Positions 49,063-57,172 of a stretch of DNA of 64,000 nt are shown piece by piece (position 1 is the stretch's first letter; each line of letters opens with the position of its first letter). Source of the DNA: Gemmatimonadaceae bacterium (lineage in GTDB: Bacteria > Gemmatimonadota > Gemmatimonadetes > Gemmatimonadales > Gemmatimonadaceae); the NCBI GenBank assembly GCA_013813715.1, contig JACCRF010000178.1:1-64000 (forward strand), written 5' to 3'. The notes under the pieces are model-generated. The model was given only the letters and a program-made list of their open reading frames with translations. It did not search any database and was not told the DNA's origin. The position numbers were made by a program, and so were the translations under genes.

Positions 49063-50088
49063 TTACGCGATCTCGAAGATCACTTTGCCGGCGTCCCCCG
49101 ACTTTATCGCCTCGATTGCCGCCTCGGCCTCAGTCATCGGGAACCGGTGCGTGATGACCGGCGACGGATCGAACTCGCCGGCGCGCAGGAATCGCGTCAT
49201 CTGATGCCATGTGTCATACATCCTGCGGCCGACCACGCCGTAGATGGTTATCCCTTTGAAGATGACCTCGTTCGCCAGGTCTATCTCGATCGGCTTGACG
49301 GGTATGCCGAGCATCTGAACGCGTCCGCCGGCACGCACCAGCGCGAATGCCTGATGGATCGCCGACGGTACTCCTGACATCTCGAGTACGACGTCTACAC
49401 CGAGCCCATCGGTGGCCTTCATCACTGCCTGCTCGGCTTCCCCAGCCATGACCGCGTCGTGCGCTCCCATCTGGAGTGCCAGCTCGAGTCGGCGCTCGTT
49501 GATGTCGGAGGCGATGATACGCGATGCGCCAGCCACGCGGCAGATGCCGACGGCGAAGATCCCGATCGGACCGCAGCCGGTGACGAGAACCGTCGCGCCG
49601 GCGATCTCCGCGGTGAGCGCAGTGTGAAATGCGTTGCCCATCGGGTCGTGAATGCCGCCGACGTCATAGCTGATAGCATCGTCGAGATGCCAGACGTTTG
49701 TCGCCGGCATCGCGATGTACTCGGCGAAGCAGCCGTCACGATCGACGCCGATGATCTTCGTGTACGGGCAGACGTGGGCGTTGCCGGTGCGGCAGAGCAG
49801 GCAGCGGCCGTCGACGATGTGGCCTTCGGCGGTCACACGATCTCCTTCCTTGACATCGGTCACGAGTCGTCCAGCTTCGACGACATCGCCCGCGAACTCA
49901 TGCCCGACGACGAATGGCGGCCGGCACCTTCCGCTCGCCCAGGCGTCCCAGTCGTAGATATGGACATCGGTTCCGCAGACACCGGCGCGGCGAACACGAA
50001 TCAGTACTTCATTCTCTCGAATCGTCGGCTTGGGCACGTCTCGAAGCACGAAACCGGGCCCGGCTGTTTCCTTCACGAGAGCTTTCAC
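49063..50088 (-). CDS. tdh: L-threonine 3-dehydrogenase
   Basis: 341 aa from GTG 50088 (VKALVKETAGPGFVLRDVPK), the same length as E. coli Tdh; the track start adds 28 unlikely residues. Catalytic zinc site: VCGTDVHIYDWDAW and VVGHEFAGDVVEAG; NAD site VLVTGCGPIGIFAVGICRVA with SDINERRLELA. The structural zinc region reads HIVDGRCLLCRTGNAHVC, so the first of the four cysteines usual in this lobe is Asp here. It oxidises threonine to 2-amino-3-oxobutyrate, passed to Kbl. Confidence 0.93.
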   Translation of the reverse strand: MKALVKETAGPGFVLRDVPKPTIRENEVLIRVRRAGVCGTDVHIYDWDAWASGRCRPPFVVGHEFAGDVVEAGRLVTDVKEGDRVTAEGHIVDGRCLLCRTGNAHVCPYTKIIGVDRDGCFAEYIAMPATNVWHLDDAISYDVGGIHDPMGNAFHTALTAEIAGATVLVTGCGPIGIFAVGICRVAGASRIIASDINERRLELALQMGAHDAVMAGEAEQAVMKATDGLGVDVVLEMSGVPSAIHQAFALVRAGGRVQMLGIPVKPIEIDLANEVIFKGITIYGVVGRRMYDTWHQMTRFLRAGEFDPSPVITHRFPMTEAEAAIEAIKSGDAGKVIFEIA

Positions 50089-50523
50089 TGGGTCGCGTTC
50101 TCCGAATTGTCGTTGAAAAAGTTTCCCGTGTCGCCTTCTCTGTGTCCCCCGCATGCCGCTGGCCGCAGTCATCTCCGCGCTACCGGCCGCTGATCAACCG
50201 GTCAGACGCTCGCGGCGAATCGTAAGCTGGCATTCACAGCCATGGATTGGAAGAGTAGTGAACGCACATGCGGTAAGCGTGAAGCGAATGCAATCTGCGT
50301 GTGACGGCTGCATTGCGAACATGATCGTCGTGCGAGCTTCGTGTGATGATGCAAAGAAAATTGTTGCGCGCGATTTCTGTTGCTTCTATATTCGCGCGTG
50401 GTTACGAAAGGCGTTCCGTGAATGACGCGCTTCGTGATCGCGCGTGCCTCGATGGACGCGAGCAGTAAGCGTCGGTTCCACCGGGGAGCCGGCGTGACGT
50501 CAACTCCATCACGGAGAGGTATC
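50089..50523. other. intergenic, tdh upstream and histone-like gene leader
   Basis: 435 bp between divergent genes. It holds the tdh promoter and, for the + strand gene, a promoter candidate at 50364-50392 and a leader of about 125 nt. No gene is supported; the ORF 50422..50682 includes part of the leader. Confidence 0.5.
50364..50392 (+). promoter_or_regulatory. sigma70-like promoter of histone-like gene
   Basis: TTGCGC (50364-50369), 17-bp spacer, TATATT (50387-50392). The -10 is strong and the -35 is weak. Transcription would start near 50400 and run to the terminator at 50715-50741. Confidence 0.45.
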
Positions 50524-50682
50524 ATGGCAGCAGCAAAGAAGGGCGGTCGCAAGGCAGCGAAGAAGGGAGCAAGGAAGAGCGCCGCGAAGAAGGGCGCACG
50601 CAAGGGCGCCGCGAAGAAGGGCGGCCGCAAAGCCGCGAAGAAGGGCGCTCGCAAAGCCGCCAAGAAGGGCGGCCGTCGGTAG
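50524..50682 (+). CDS. small Lys/Arg/Ala-rich histone-H1-like protein
   Basis: 52 aa from ATG 50524, preceded by ggagaggt. Almost the whole sequence is an AAKKG-x-RK repeat (MAAAKKGGRKAAKKGARKSA, then AKKGARKGAAKKGGRKAAKK). This composition is that of bacterial H1-like (HctA/AlgP C-terminal-like) DNA-condensing proteins, but there is no globular domain. The track ORF starts 34 codons earlier in the leader. The gene has its own promoter and a strong terminator, hence a monocistronic, probably abundant transcript. Confidence 0.8.
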   Translation: MAAAKKGGRKAAKKGARKSAAKKGARKGAAKKGGRKAAKKGARKAAKKGGRR

Positions 50683-50714
50683 CAGTCTGCCAGTAGTCTG
50701 AATGCTTCAACAGG

Positions 50715-50741
50715 AAAGCCGGCCCGTGAGCCGGCTTTTTT
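50715..50741 (+). terminator. Rho-independent terminator
   Basis: AAAGCCGGC (50715-50723) and GCCGGCTTT (50730-50738) form a 9-bp stem with loop CCGTGA, followed by a run of T to 50741. It ends the histone-like transcript and lies 22 bp from the convergent ATP-grasp gene stop. Confidence 0.9.
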
Positions 50742-50762
50742 GTCGCGCGAGCGTTTCTCACG

Positions 50763-51746
50763 TCACCGCGAGTATCGTGCGCTCGCGAGCTCGACTATCC
50801 GCTGGATCAGAGTCGGATAATCAATCCCGTCCTTCGCGGCGGCCGACGCGAACTCGCTCTTCTCCTCCAGATAGCAGTTCGGATTCACCTCGATGACGTA
50901 AATCTCCTCACGATCGTTGACGCGCAGATCAACCCGCGCGTAGTCGCGAAGTCTCAGCGCGTTGAAGGCGTCCATCGCGACACGCTGTATTCTCGTCGCG
51001 AGCTCCTCGGGAAGATCAGTTGGAAATACCGATTTCGTGCCCGCAAACTCCTCGCCCTTCTCGTCGCCGTCGTCACCCCACTTCGCCTCCCAGCTAGCGA
51101 TCCGGGGGCGGTCGGCGGGATACCCCGAGAAGTCGAGCTCGATGATCGGAAGCGCCTTCACATCGCTGTTGCCGAGCACGCCCACATAGAACTCGCGGCC
51201 GTCGATGAACTCCTCGGCAAGTACGGGCGACTGATACTCGGTCTGGAGCGAGCTGATCGTCTGGAGAAGCTCCTTTACGTCGTTGACGATCGACTTCTGA
51301 TTGATGCCAAGCGACGCGTCTTCCTGCGGCGGCTTGAGAATGAGCGGAAAGCTGATGTCGCCCGCCCAGTCCACGTTGCCGCGGAACACCGTTGCGAAAC
51401 GAGCAGTTAGGATGTCGTGGAACGAGAGCACTTTTTTCGTCAGTGTCTTGTCGCCTGCGAGAATGAGTCCAGCCGGACTCGATCCGGTGTACCGCAGTCC
51501 GAGCAGATTCAACAGCGCCGCCACGTTCGACTCGAGGGCGCTCTTTCCCCCGAACGATTCGGCGATGTTGAACACCAGGTCTGGGCGGTCTTCGCTGAGC
51601 GACGTCACCAGGGGCTGAACGGTGTCGTCCACAACGAGACGCCGCGCTTCGTGGCCGCCCGTCCGGAGCGCTGACTCGAGCTGATCGAGCACCGGGTCCA
51701 CCGGCGGCTCGAGGGCATCCTGCGTGTGGAGAAGTGCGATCTTCAT
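50763..51746 (-). CDS. ATP-grasp ligase, D-Ala-D-Ala ligase-like
   Basis: 327 aa. Fold of D-alanine-D-alanine ligase: MKIALLHTQDALEPPVDPVL, DLVFNIAESFGGKSALESNV, LLNLLGLRYTGSSPAGLILA, GDKTLTKKVLSFHDILTARF, ATP-grasp FPLILKPPQEDASLGINQKS, VLAEEFIDGREFYVGVLGNS, YARVDLRVNDREEIYVIEVN PNCYLEEKSEFA (metal-binding E and N). It differs from Ddl in active-site loops and is translated from an ATG overlapping the metallopeptidase stop. This gene pair recurs in unrelated bacteria; the product is not known. Confidence 0.85.
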   Translation of the reverse strand: MKIALLHTQDALEPPVDPVLDQLESALRTGGHEARRLVVDDTVQPLVTSLSEDRPDLVFNIAESFGGKSALESNVAALLNLLGLRYTGSSPAGLILAGDKTLTKKVLSFHDILTARFATVFRGNVDWAGDISFPLILKPPQEDASLGINQKSIVNDVKELLQTISSLQTEYQSPVLAEEFIDGREFYVGVLGNSDVKALPIIELDFSGYPADRPRIASWEAKWGDDGDEKGEEFAGTKSVFPTDLPEELATRIQRVAMDAFNALRLRDYARVDLRVNDREEIYVIEVNPNCYLEEKSEFASAAAKDGIDYPTLIQRIVELASARYSR

Positions 51747-52768
51747 TCGTCGGTATCGATGCCTTCGATGGAATTGGTGTGACGGTAGTTCATCATGACC
51801 GCGGTCCCGAATGCAGTGATCTCGATCAGGGTGGACGCTTCGAGACCGCGCACCCGCAGCTCGAGCGTGCGGGCACGGTCGCGGAGGAAGTCCACGAACT
51901 GCTTCACGGCTGATGAGCTTTCACCGGTCCAGTAGGATATGCGCCCGACTATTTCGCGGCGATGCGCAACGATGAACTCCTGGGCAGCCTGTCCGTCAGG
52001 AGATTCTGTCGCAGTCGCGAAGATGTTTCTCAGATCCCCATCGAAGATGCGCGAGTCACGGATCGGGATCACTTCTGCTGTGTCGCGGTAGTGCTCCTCC
52101 AGAGGGTAACGCATGGCGTCCACCGGAAGATCCTCGTCTGTGGGGACGGCAACGGGCGGGGGCTCGTCGCCGACGTCTCGGACGACGCGATCGACGTACT
52201 CCAGCTTCTGCAGCGCGGGCCAGCCGGAGTACGCCTCACGCCATTCGCTTCCCGGCGTCAGCCAGACTGCGAAAGTCTCGGCGAAATCCTCATCGGGATG
52301 CTTCTGTGCATACCAGCCGAGTATGTGGCGGACGAAGTCGTGCGAGAAGGGGTCGGCAGGGTAGCGATCCCGGTATGGTCGCGAGTAAGGGCCGAAAGTC
52401 TGACGCCAGTCGGGTCGTTCGTAGAGACGATAGGCATAGTTAAATGCATGACCAGCTTCATGCCTCAGGTAGCGCATCGCCTCATCGTCAGACTCGATCC
52501 CTTCGGCGAAGTCATCTTCGATGCGCGCCAGGCGCAAATCCGCGAGATAGAACGGAACGCCAATGAGCGGAATTCCGTCGGGACAACCCCATTGATCGCT
52601 CAGGTAGACCGGGGGTCGGAAGGTGAGTCCCTGGGCGGCGAGCTCGCCATAGAGCTGTTCGACCATTCTCTCGACCCGGGTGCCGGCGATTGCAAGCCCG
52701 AAATCGGAGATGTTCTGCGCCATCAGAGTTCGGCGCTCACCCTCCCAATTTGAGAAGATCTCATCCAC
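51743..52768 (-). CDS. putative zinc-binding metallopeptidase
   Basis: 341 aa from GTG 52768; Met at 52723 is an alternative, while the track start 65 codons upstream reads a Pro/Arg-rich shadow. Family blocks: ISDFGLAIAGTRVERMVEQL, LTFRPPVYLSDQWGCPDGIP, AMRYLRHEAGHAFNYAYRLY (HExxH zincin site), FGPYSRPYRDRYPADPFSHD, WYAQKHPDEDFAETFAVWLT (the downstream Glu as third ligand), YSGWPALQKLEYVDRVV. A conserved C-terminal domain follows. It is translationally coupled to the ATP-grasp ligase. I assign the family from these motifs, and its substrate is unknown. Confidence 0.85.
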   Translation of the reverse strand: MDEIFSNWEGERRTLMAQNISDFGLAIAGTRVERMVEQLYGELAAQGLTFRPPVYLSDQWGCPDGIPLIGVPFYLADLRLARIEDDFAEGIESDDEAMRYLRHEAGHAFNYAYRLYERPDWRQTFGPYSRPYRDRYPADPFSHDFVRHILGWYAQKHPDEDFAETFAVWLTPGSEWREAYSGWPALQKLEYVDRVVRDVGDEPPPVAVPTDEDLPVDAMRYPLEEHYRDTAEVIPIRDSRIFDGDLRNIFATATESPDGQAAQEFIVAHRREIVGRISYWTGESSSAVKQFVDFLRDRARTLELRVRGLEASTLIEITAFGTAVMMNYRHTNSIEGIDTDE

Positions 52769-53240
52769 GAGGGCGGAAACGGGGCAAGGGGCGTACCGGG
52801 TTGGGTGGCCCCTATACCATAGAAGAGGTTGTGGCTGGAGAAGAGGTTCTGGCTGGGCCCTTGGTCGTCTATGCGACCTTGGAGGCCGGGTCGACGGCAG
52901 GCTCAGGCGCCGGGCCCCAGATGTAAGCGGAAAAGACGGAGGGCTGCTCGCCCCTCTCGCCACGGGATATGATGATTCCGAGCGGTTCCTGCGGCTCGGG
53001 GGACTGACGTGTTTTCTTCATTAGTAGTTCTCGCGGAATATTCGCCCGAACCCGGGCCGGTCACACGAGATTAAGCACCCCCGATGCCAGGTGTCGCATT
53101 TTTATTAAAGCGTTGTCGCTTCATGCTTTGGGAGACGGACGGCCATTGGGCATGAGGCTCGCTGTTGCGATTTGACACGCAGTTGGGGGACACTGACTGT
53201 GTCGAAATGATACGTTGGAGTGAGGCGCCGCCGCGGCGCG
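52769..53240. other. intergenic with 18-bp tandem repeat
   Basis: 472 bp. GAAGAGGTTGTGGCTGGA and GAAGAGGTTCTGGCTGGG (52822-52857) form a near-perfect tandem pair. The part from 53040 to 53240 shows no gene. It must contain the metallopeptidase promoter and the end of the methyltransferase transcript. Confidence 0.5.
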
Positions 53241-54023
53241 TCAGGCGACTGCTTTTCGGGCGAGAAAGCTGCGCGAGTTGTTGCCGTCATCCATGACGGA
53301 GATCGTCCAGCCCTTGTAGCTGCGGCGAAGCTCGGACAGCGAGGGCTCGGAGCGCGAAGCGATACGAGTGTCGACGAGGTGAATACCGCCGTCACGCGTG
53401 GCGCTCTGGAGAATCTCAATCACTTTCGAGCGCTCGGACGCGGTGAGTCCGGCGAATGCGGTAGTCGTGCAGACGACGGCGCTGAGCAGTTCGACCGGCT
53501 CCCACTCCTTCAGCCCCATCGAGACGTTCTCGATGCGGCCGGCGAGCCGCGCCGCTTCCGCTCCCCAACGGGCTGGATCGGCAGGACCGTTCGCCGAGTC
53601 GATCGCGGTGACCGAGCATCCCTGAGCGGCAAGGTACAAGGCGGCATTCCCGCCCTCCGCCCCGGCAACGAGCACGCGCGACTCGGCGGGAAGATGAACT
53701 TCGCGGGCCAGCATACTGTCGGGACGAACACCCCAATGCTCGGGCCGCCGGAATTCCGCCTGCTCCTTCAGCCGTTTGAGCTCTCTCCTGCGCCACGTTG
53801 CATACGTGGGGGTTCGCAGGCGCTTGCGGATGATCCGATCCACTTCGTCGCAAAGCACCAGCTCGTTCATCGCGAACTGAGCTTCTGCGCGCAGGGACGC
53901 GACTGCCTCATCTCCTATCTTGAGGAGATTGGCGCGCGAGATCGAATCCTTGTACCTCTCGATCTCATTTTCCACGAACAGGTCGTACTCGTACTTGGGC
54001 GATCGTGGTGCTGACTGATCCAT
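53241..54023 (-). CDS. SAM methyltransferase-like protein
   Basis: 260 aa. The N-terminal half is a helical, basic domain (YEYDLFVENEIERYKDSISR, RIIRKRLRTPTYATWRRREL, KRLKEQAEFRRPEHWG). The C-terminal half is a Rossmann methyltransferase: ESRVLVAGAEGGNAALYLAA (motif I with A-G-A-E-G-G instead of G-x-G-x-G), GCSVTAIDSANGPADPARWG, ENVSMGLKEWEPVELLSAVV, LQSATRDGGIHLVDTRIASR. Substrate unknown. It is divergent from the mutM-like gene. Confidence 0.65.
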   Translation of the reverse strand: MDQSAPRSPKYEYDLFVENEIERYKDSISRANLLKIGDEAVASLRAEAQFAMNELVLCDEVDRIIRKRLRTPTYATWRRRELKRLKEQAEFRRPEHWGVRPDSMLAREVHLPAESRVLVAGAEGGNAALYLAAQGCSVTAIDSANGPADPARWGAEAARLAGRIENVSMGLKEWEPVELLSAVVCTTTAFAGLTASERSKVIEILQSATRDGGIHLVDTRIASRSEPSLSELRRSYKGWTISVMDDGNNSRSFLARKAVA

Positions 54024-54135
54024 CTAGAAGGGGACGGAGAGAGTGCGTACTCCGAGCGCTGCGAGGAAACTAGAGCAACATGCGCTTCGCGCAAGTATTT
54101 TGTTTCGAGCTTTTTTCAAGCATTCGAGAGCACAG

Positions 54136-54921
54136 ATGCCCGAACTACCTGAAGTCGAGCAGGCCATGCACCGCCTGCGAAACGCGATCGAAGGCAAGAC
54201 GATCGCGACAGCAACCGCGCTGCATCCCTCCTTTGTGCGACAGCTTCCCGCCGCCAGCACGCGACGATTGCGGCAGCAGAAAATCGAGAAAGTGGAACGG
54301 CGTGGCAAGCATCAGCTGATCCACCTCAGCAACGGCTCAATTCTCCACGCGCACTTCCGGATGAACGGCGACTGGCTGGTGACACGTGCGGGAGATCCGG
54401 TGGACAGATTCACGCGCGCCTTTGTCGACTTTACCGACGGAACGCGCATCGAGCTGCAGGATTCACGCGCGCTCTCGGCTCTGTCGCTCCACGCCGCCGG
54501 CACCGATCCACTCCCTAAGCTTGGCATCGAAGCAAACGACGATGCGCTGGATGCCCAGTACCTGCAGGCAAAGCTGAAAGCACGCCGAGGCCCCATCAAG
54601 CCCGCGCTGATGGATCAGGCAGTGATCGCCGGACTCGGCAACATCTATGCGGCCGAATCGCTCTGGCACGCCAGGATCAGCCCGAAGGCCGTCGCGGCGT
54701 CGGTTTCCCGGACGAGACTGGAGCGACTGATCGAGGGAATACGACGAGTACTCGATCCAGATCATCGTCCGCCCGGTCGCTACACCGAGCGCGAGGGACG
54801 GGATCGATTCGAGGTCTACGACCGCCAGGGCATGCCATGCTCGCGCTGCGGAACGTCCATCAGGCGTATCCCGCAAGCGGGAAGGTCCACCTACTACTGT
54901 CCAAGGTGCCAGCGATCATGA
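54136..54921 (+). CDS. mutM: formamidopyrimidine-DNA glycosylase (Fpg/Nei family)
   Basis: 261 aa from ATG 54136 so that Pro-2 is the catalytic imino group (MPELPEVEQAMHRLRNAIEG). Other features: ERRGKHQLIHLSNGSILHAH, H2TH domain MDQAVIAGLGNIYAAESLWH, and a C-terminal zinc finger PCSRCGTSIRRIPQAGRSTY YCPRCQRS (C-x2-C, C-x2-C). It removes oxidised purines, or pyrimidines if Nei-like. The track start adds 31 residues ahead of the active-site proline, which would inactivate the enzyme. Confidence 0.92.
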   Translation: MPELPEVEQAMHRLRNAIEGKTIATATALHPSFVRQLPAASTRRLRQQKIEKVERRGKHQLIHLSNGSILHAHFRMNGDWLVTRAGDPVDRFTRAFVDFTDGTRIELQDSRALSALSLHAAGTDPLPKLGIEANDDALDAQYLQAKLKARRGPIKPALMDQAVIAGLGNIYAAESLWHARISPKAVAASVSRTRLERLIEGIRRVLDPDHRPPGRYTEREGRDRFEVYDRQGMPCSRCGTSIRRIPQAGRSTYYCPRCQRS

Positions 54922-55033
54922 CGAGAGAGGTGATGACTTGTTGGCCGCGACTGGCCCCGGAATCGCCGAAACCGGGACGACTGTTGGGGGCACGGTGCCT
55001 CCGTGGCCAACGCAACGACAATCCGCGGATGCT

Positions 55034-56203
55034 CTAGTCCAGCGCTTGTAGCAAAGCGCCCTTGATGTACCCGGTCTCGGGAATGGTAAGAATTTCCGGA
55101 TGATCCACCGGTTGCCCCCGGATCTCCCGGATGGCGATGCGCCGCCCGGTGTCGGCCGCGGCCGCCTGCAGCATCTCGAGGAATAGCGCCTTCGTCAGAT
55201 GGAAGCTGCAACTCGCGGTGAACAGCATTCCACCCGGCGCGAGAAGGCGCATCGCACGCATGTTGATGTCCTTGTAACCGCGCAGCGCGGACGCAACGGA
55301 GCTGCGCGTTTTGGCGAAGGCCGGCGGATCCAGGACGATGGTGTCGAACGCGGCACCGTCCTCCTCGGCCTTTGTCTTGAGGAAATCGAAAGCGTCCATC
55401 TGAACAAACTCGATGCTGTCGATCCCATTTATGGCGGCAATGTGACGGGCTCGTTCGAGCGCCTTCGCGGACGAGTCGAGAGCGATGACCATGTCCGCAT
55501 TGCGCGTGAGGTGCATCGCGAACGCGCCGTGATAACTGAAGCAGTCGAGCGCCCGGCCGCGCGCGATGTCGCCGGCGAGCCGACGGTTTTCCCGCTGGTC
55601 GAGAAACGCCCCCGTTTTCTGACCAGTCCATGGCGCGGCAAGATAGCGGATGCCGTGCTCGTCAACCTCGATCTCGGTCGGAACCTCGCCATGCAGTAGA
55701 ACCGTCTCGCGCGCCAGTCCCTCCTTGCCGCGCAGCATGGCATCGTTGCGCGCGAGAATCCCGTCGGCTCGTGTAGCGCTCAGCACCGCTTCGACGATCT
55801 CCGCGCGGAATGCCTCGAGCCCGGCGCTCATCAGTTGCACCACGGCCCATCGGTCGTACCTATCGACGACGAGCGACGGACACCCGTCTGCCTCCCCATG
55901 AACCACCCGGTATGCGTTGGTGACAGTATCGAGACCCACCCTCCGCGACGCAGCCAGCGAGATTCTCTCGTGCCACCATTCGGCGTCGATCGTCGCGTCA
56001 ACATCCACCTCGATGAGCCTGAGCGAGATCTCCGACAGCGGACTCCACAGCGCCCAGCCAATCGGCCGATTTCTGTTGTCGCGTACCAGCACCGCCCCGG
56101 CATCGCATTCCGGGCGCTCGGTGACATCGCTTCTATAGATCCAGGGATGGCCCGCCTGCCAACGCCGGAGACCTTTTGCCGTGACCGTCGCAGTGTTTCG
56201 CAT
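55034..56203 (-). CDS. rlmI: RlmI-like class I rRNA methyltransferase (PUA plus SAM domain)
   Basis: 389 aa from Met at 56203 (MRNTATVTAKGLRRWQAGHP). PUA-like domain first (LRRWQAGHPWIYRSDV, VLVRDNRNRPIGWALWSPLS), then the conserved core VVHGEADGCPSLVVDRYDRW, GQKTGAFLDQRENRRLAGDI, ALDCFSYHGAFAMHLTRNAD, VQMDAFDFLKTKAEEDGAAF, DTIVLDPPAFAKTRSSVASA and MLFTASCSFHLTKALFLEML with the target-side Cys in TASCS. RlmI modifies C1962 of 23S rRNA in E. coli; this is the closest family, RlmK-like close relatives are possible. Confidence 0.9.
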   Translation of the reverse strand: MRNTATVTAKGLRRWQAGHPWIYRSDVTERPECDAGAVLVRDNRNRPIGWALWSPLSEISLRLIEVDVDATIDAEWWHERISLAASRRVGLDTVTNAYRVVHGEADGCPSLVVDRYDRWAVVQLMSAGLEAFRAEIVEAVLSATRADGILARNDAMLRGKEGLARETVLLHGEVPTEIEVDEHGIRYLAAPWTGQKTGAFLDQRENRRLAGDIARGRALDCFSYHGAFAMHLTRNADMVIALDSSAKALERARHIAAINGIDSIEFVQMDAFDFLKTKAEEDGAAFDTIVLDPPAFAKTRSSVASALRGYKDINMRAMRLLAPGGMLFTASCSFHLTKALFLEMLQAAAADTGRRIAIREIRGQPVDHPEILTIPETGYIKGALLQALD

Positions 56204-56239
56204 TCGGTGAATGTAACGCGCGTGAGCTGCTCCTTTGCC

Positions 56240-56292
56240 CCGATCCGAGAAGGCCGGAACGCAGGGAACGGAGGGAAACACAGCGAGTCCAG
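56240..56292. repeat. class B repeat upstream of rlmI
   Basis: On the minus strand it reads GTGTTTCCCTCCGTTCCC and CTGCGTTCC, of the CTCTGTG/CTGCGTTC family, about 40 bp upstream of the methyltransferase start. Confidence 0.5.
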
Positions 56293-56371
56293 GAATCGCT
56301 CATATTCGGTCGGCGGTCTCTCGGGCACGGCCTCTTTTGACCTCTTAGCGGCGACATGTACGGTTCTTGCC

Positions 56372-57172
56372 ATGCAACAGGACATGCTGCGACTCGTTCC
56401 TTTCCTGCTCGGTGCGGTCGGCGGAGCGTTCTTTCTCCGGGAGCGGCGGTTGAGGCTTGGCGCTGAGCGCCTTGGAGGGGCTACGCTGGAGACGCTTCTC
56501 GAGGCGATTGCCGCGAACGATCCCGGCACCGGCGCTCATGTCCGCCGCGTCGCGGACTATTCGCTACTCCTTGCCGAGGCCGCCGACCTCGACGCTCACA
56601 CCCAGCGCAGCATCGAGCGCGTCGCGTTGTTTCACGACATCGGCAAGCTCGACAGCGCGATCACGGATATCATCGACGACGCCCGCGGTCTGACCCCGGA
56701 CGAGCGTCGCGCGATCATGCGACATCCGCGAATGGGAGCGGAAGTGCTGAGCCCGTTGGCGCAATTCTACCCCGACCTTCCCGAGGGCGTGCTTTCTCAC
56801 CACGAGCGATGGGACGGAACCGGGTACCCGCGCCATCTCAAGGGGAAACGGATTCCGATCTCCGCTCGCGTGGTCGCCATTGCGGACAGCTTCGATGCGA
56901 TCACGCACGCGCGCGCCTACAGCCACGCGCGCACGCTCAAGACCGCGGTCGAAAAGATCGCTGCCGGCCGCGGCGGCCAGTTCGATCCCGAGCTCACCGA
57001 TCTCTTTCTGAGCCCGCCAGTGCTGGAATCGGTGGCAAAATCGATGAGGGAATCGCACACGCGACACAGTGGCCCGCAGCGGAGGCGGCCTGCCGGGTCA
57101 AAGGCCGCAGCACCGGATATCACATTCCGCTGGCGGACCGCAACGCACGGGCGGCTTCCTTCGGGTCGGTAG
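56372..57172 (+). CDS. HD-GYP-type phosphohydrolase
   Basis: 266 aa from ATG 56372 (MQQDMLRLVPFLLGAVGGAF); the track ORF runs antisense through rlmI. One short hydrophobic N-terminal segment, then an HD-GYP domain: AANDPGTGAHVRRVADYSLL, VALFHDIGKLDSAITDIIDD (HD), HPRMGAEVLSPLAQFYPDLP, VLSHHERWDGTGYPRHLKGK (HHERWDGTGYP), RVVAIADSFDAITHARAYSH. The GYP motif is complete, so it may hydrolyse cyclic-di-GMP. The C-terminal 50 residues overlap thiE on the other strand and look like readthrough. Confidence 0.85.
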   Translation: MQQDMLRLVPFLLGAVGGAFFLRERRLRLGAERLGGATLETLLEAIAANDPGTGAHVRRVADYSLLLAEAADLDAHTQRSIERVALFHDIGKLDSAITDIIDDARGLTPDERRAIMRHPRMGAEVLSPLAQFYPDLPEGVLSHHERWDGTGYPRHLKGKRIPISARVVAIADSFDAITHARAYSHARTLKTAVEKIAAGRGGQFDPELTDLFLSPPVLESVAKSMRESHTRHSGPQRRRPAGSKAAAPDITFRWRTATHGRLPSGR

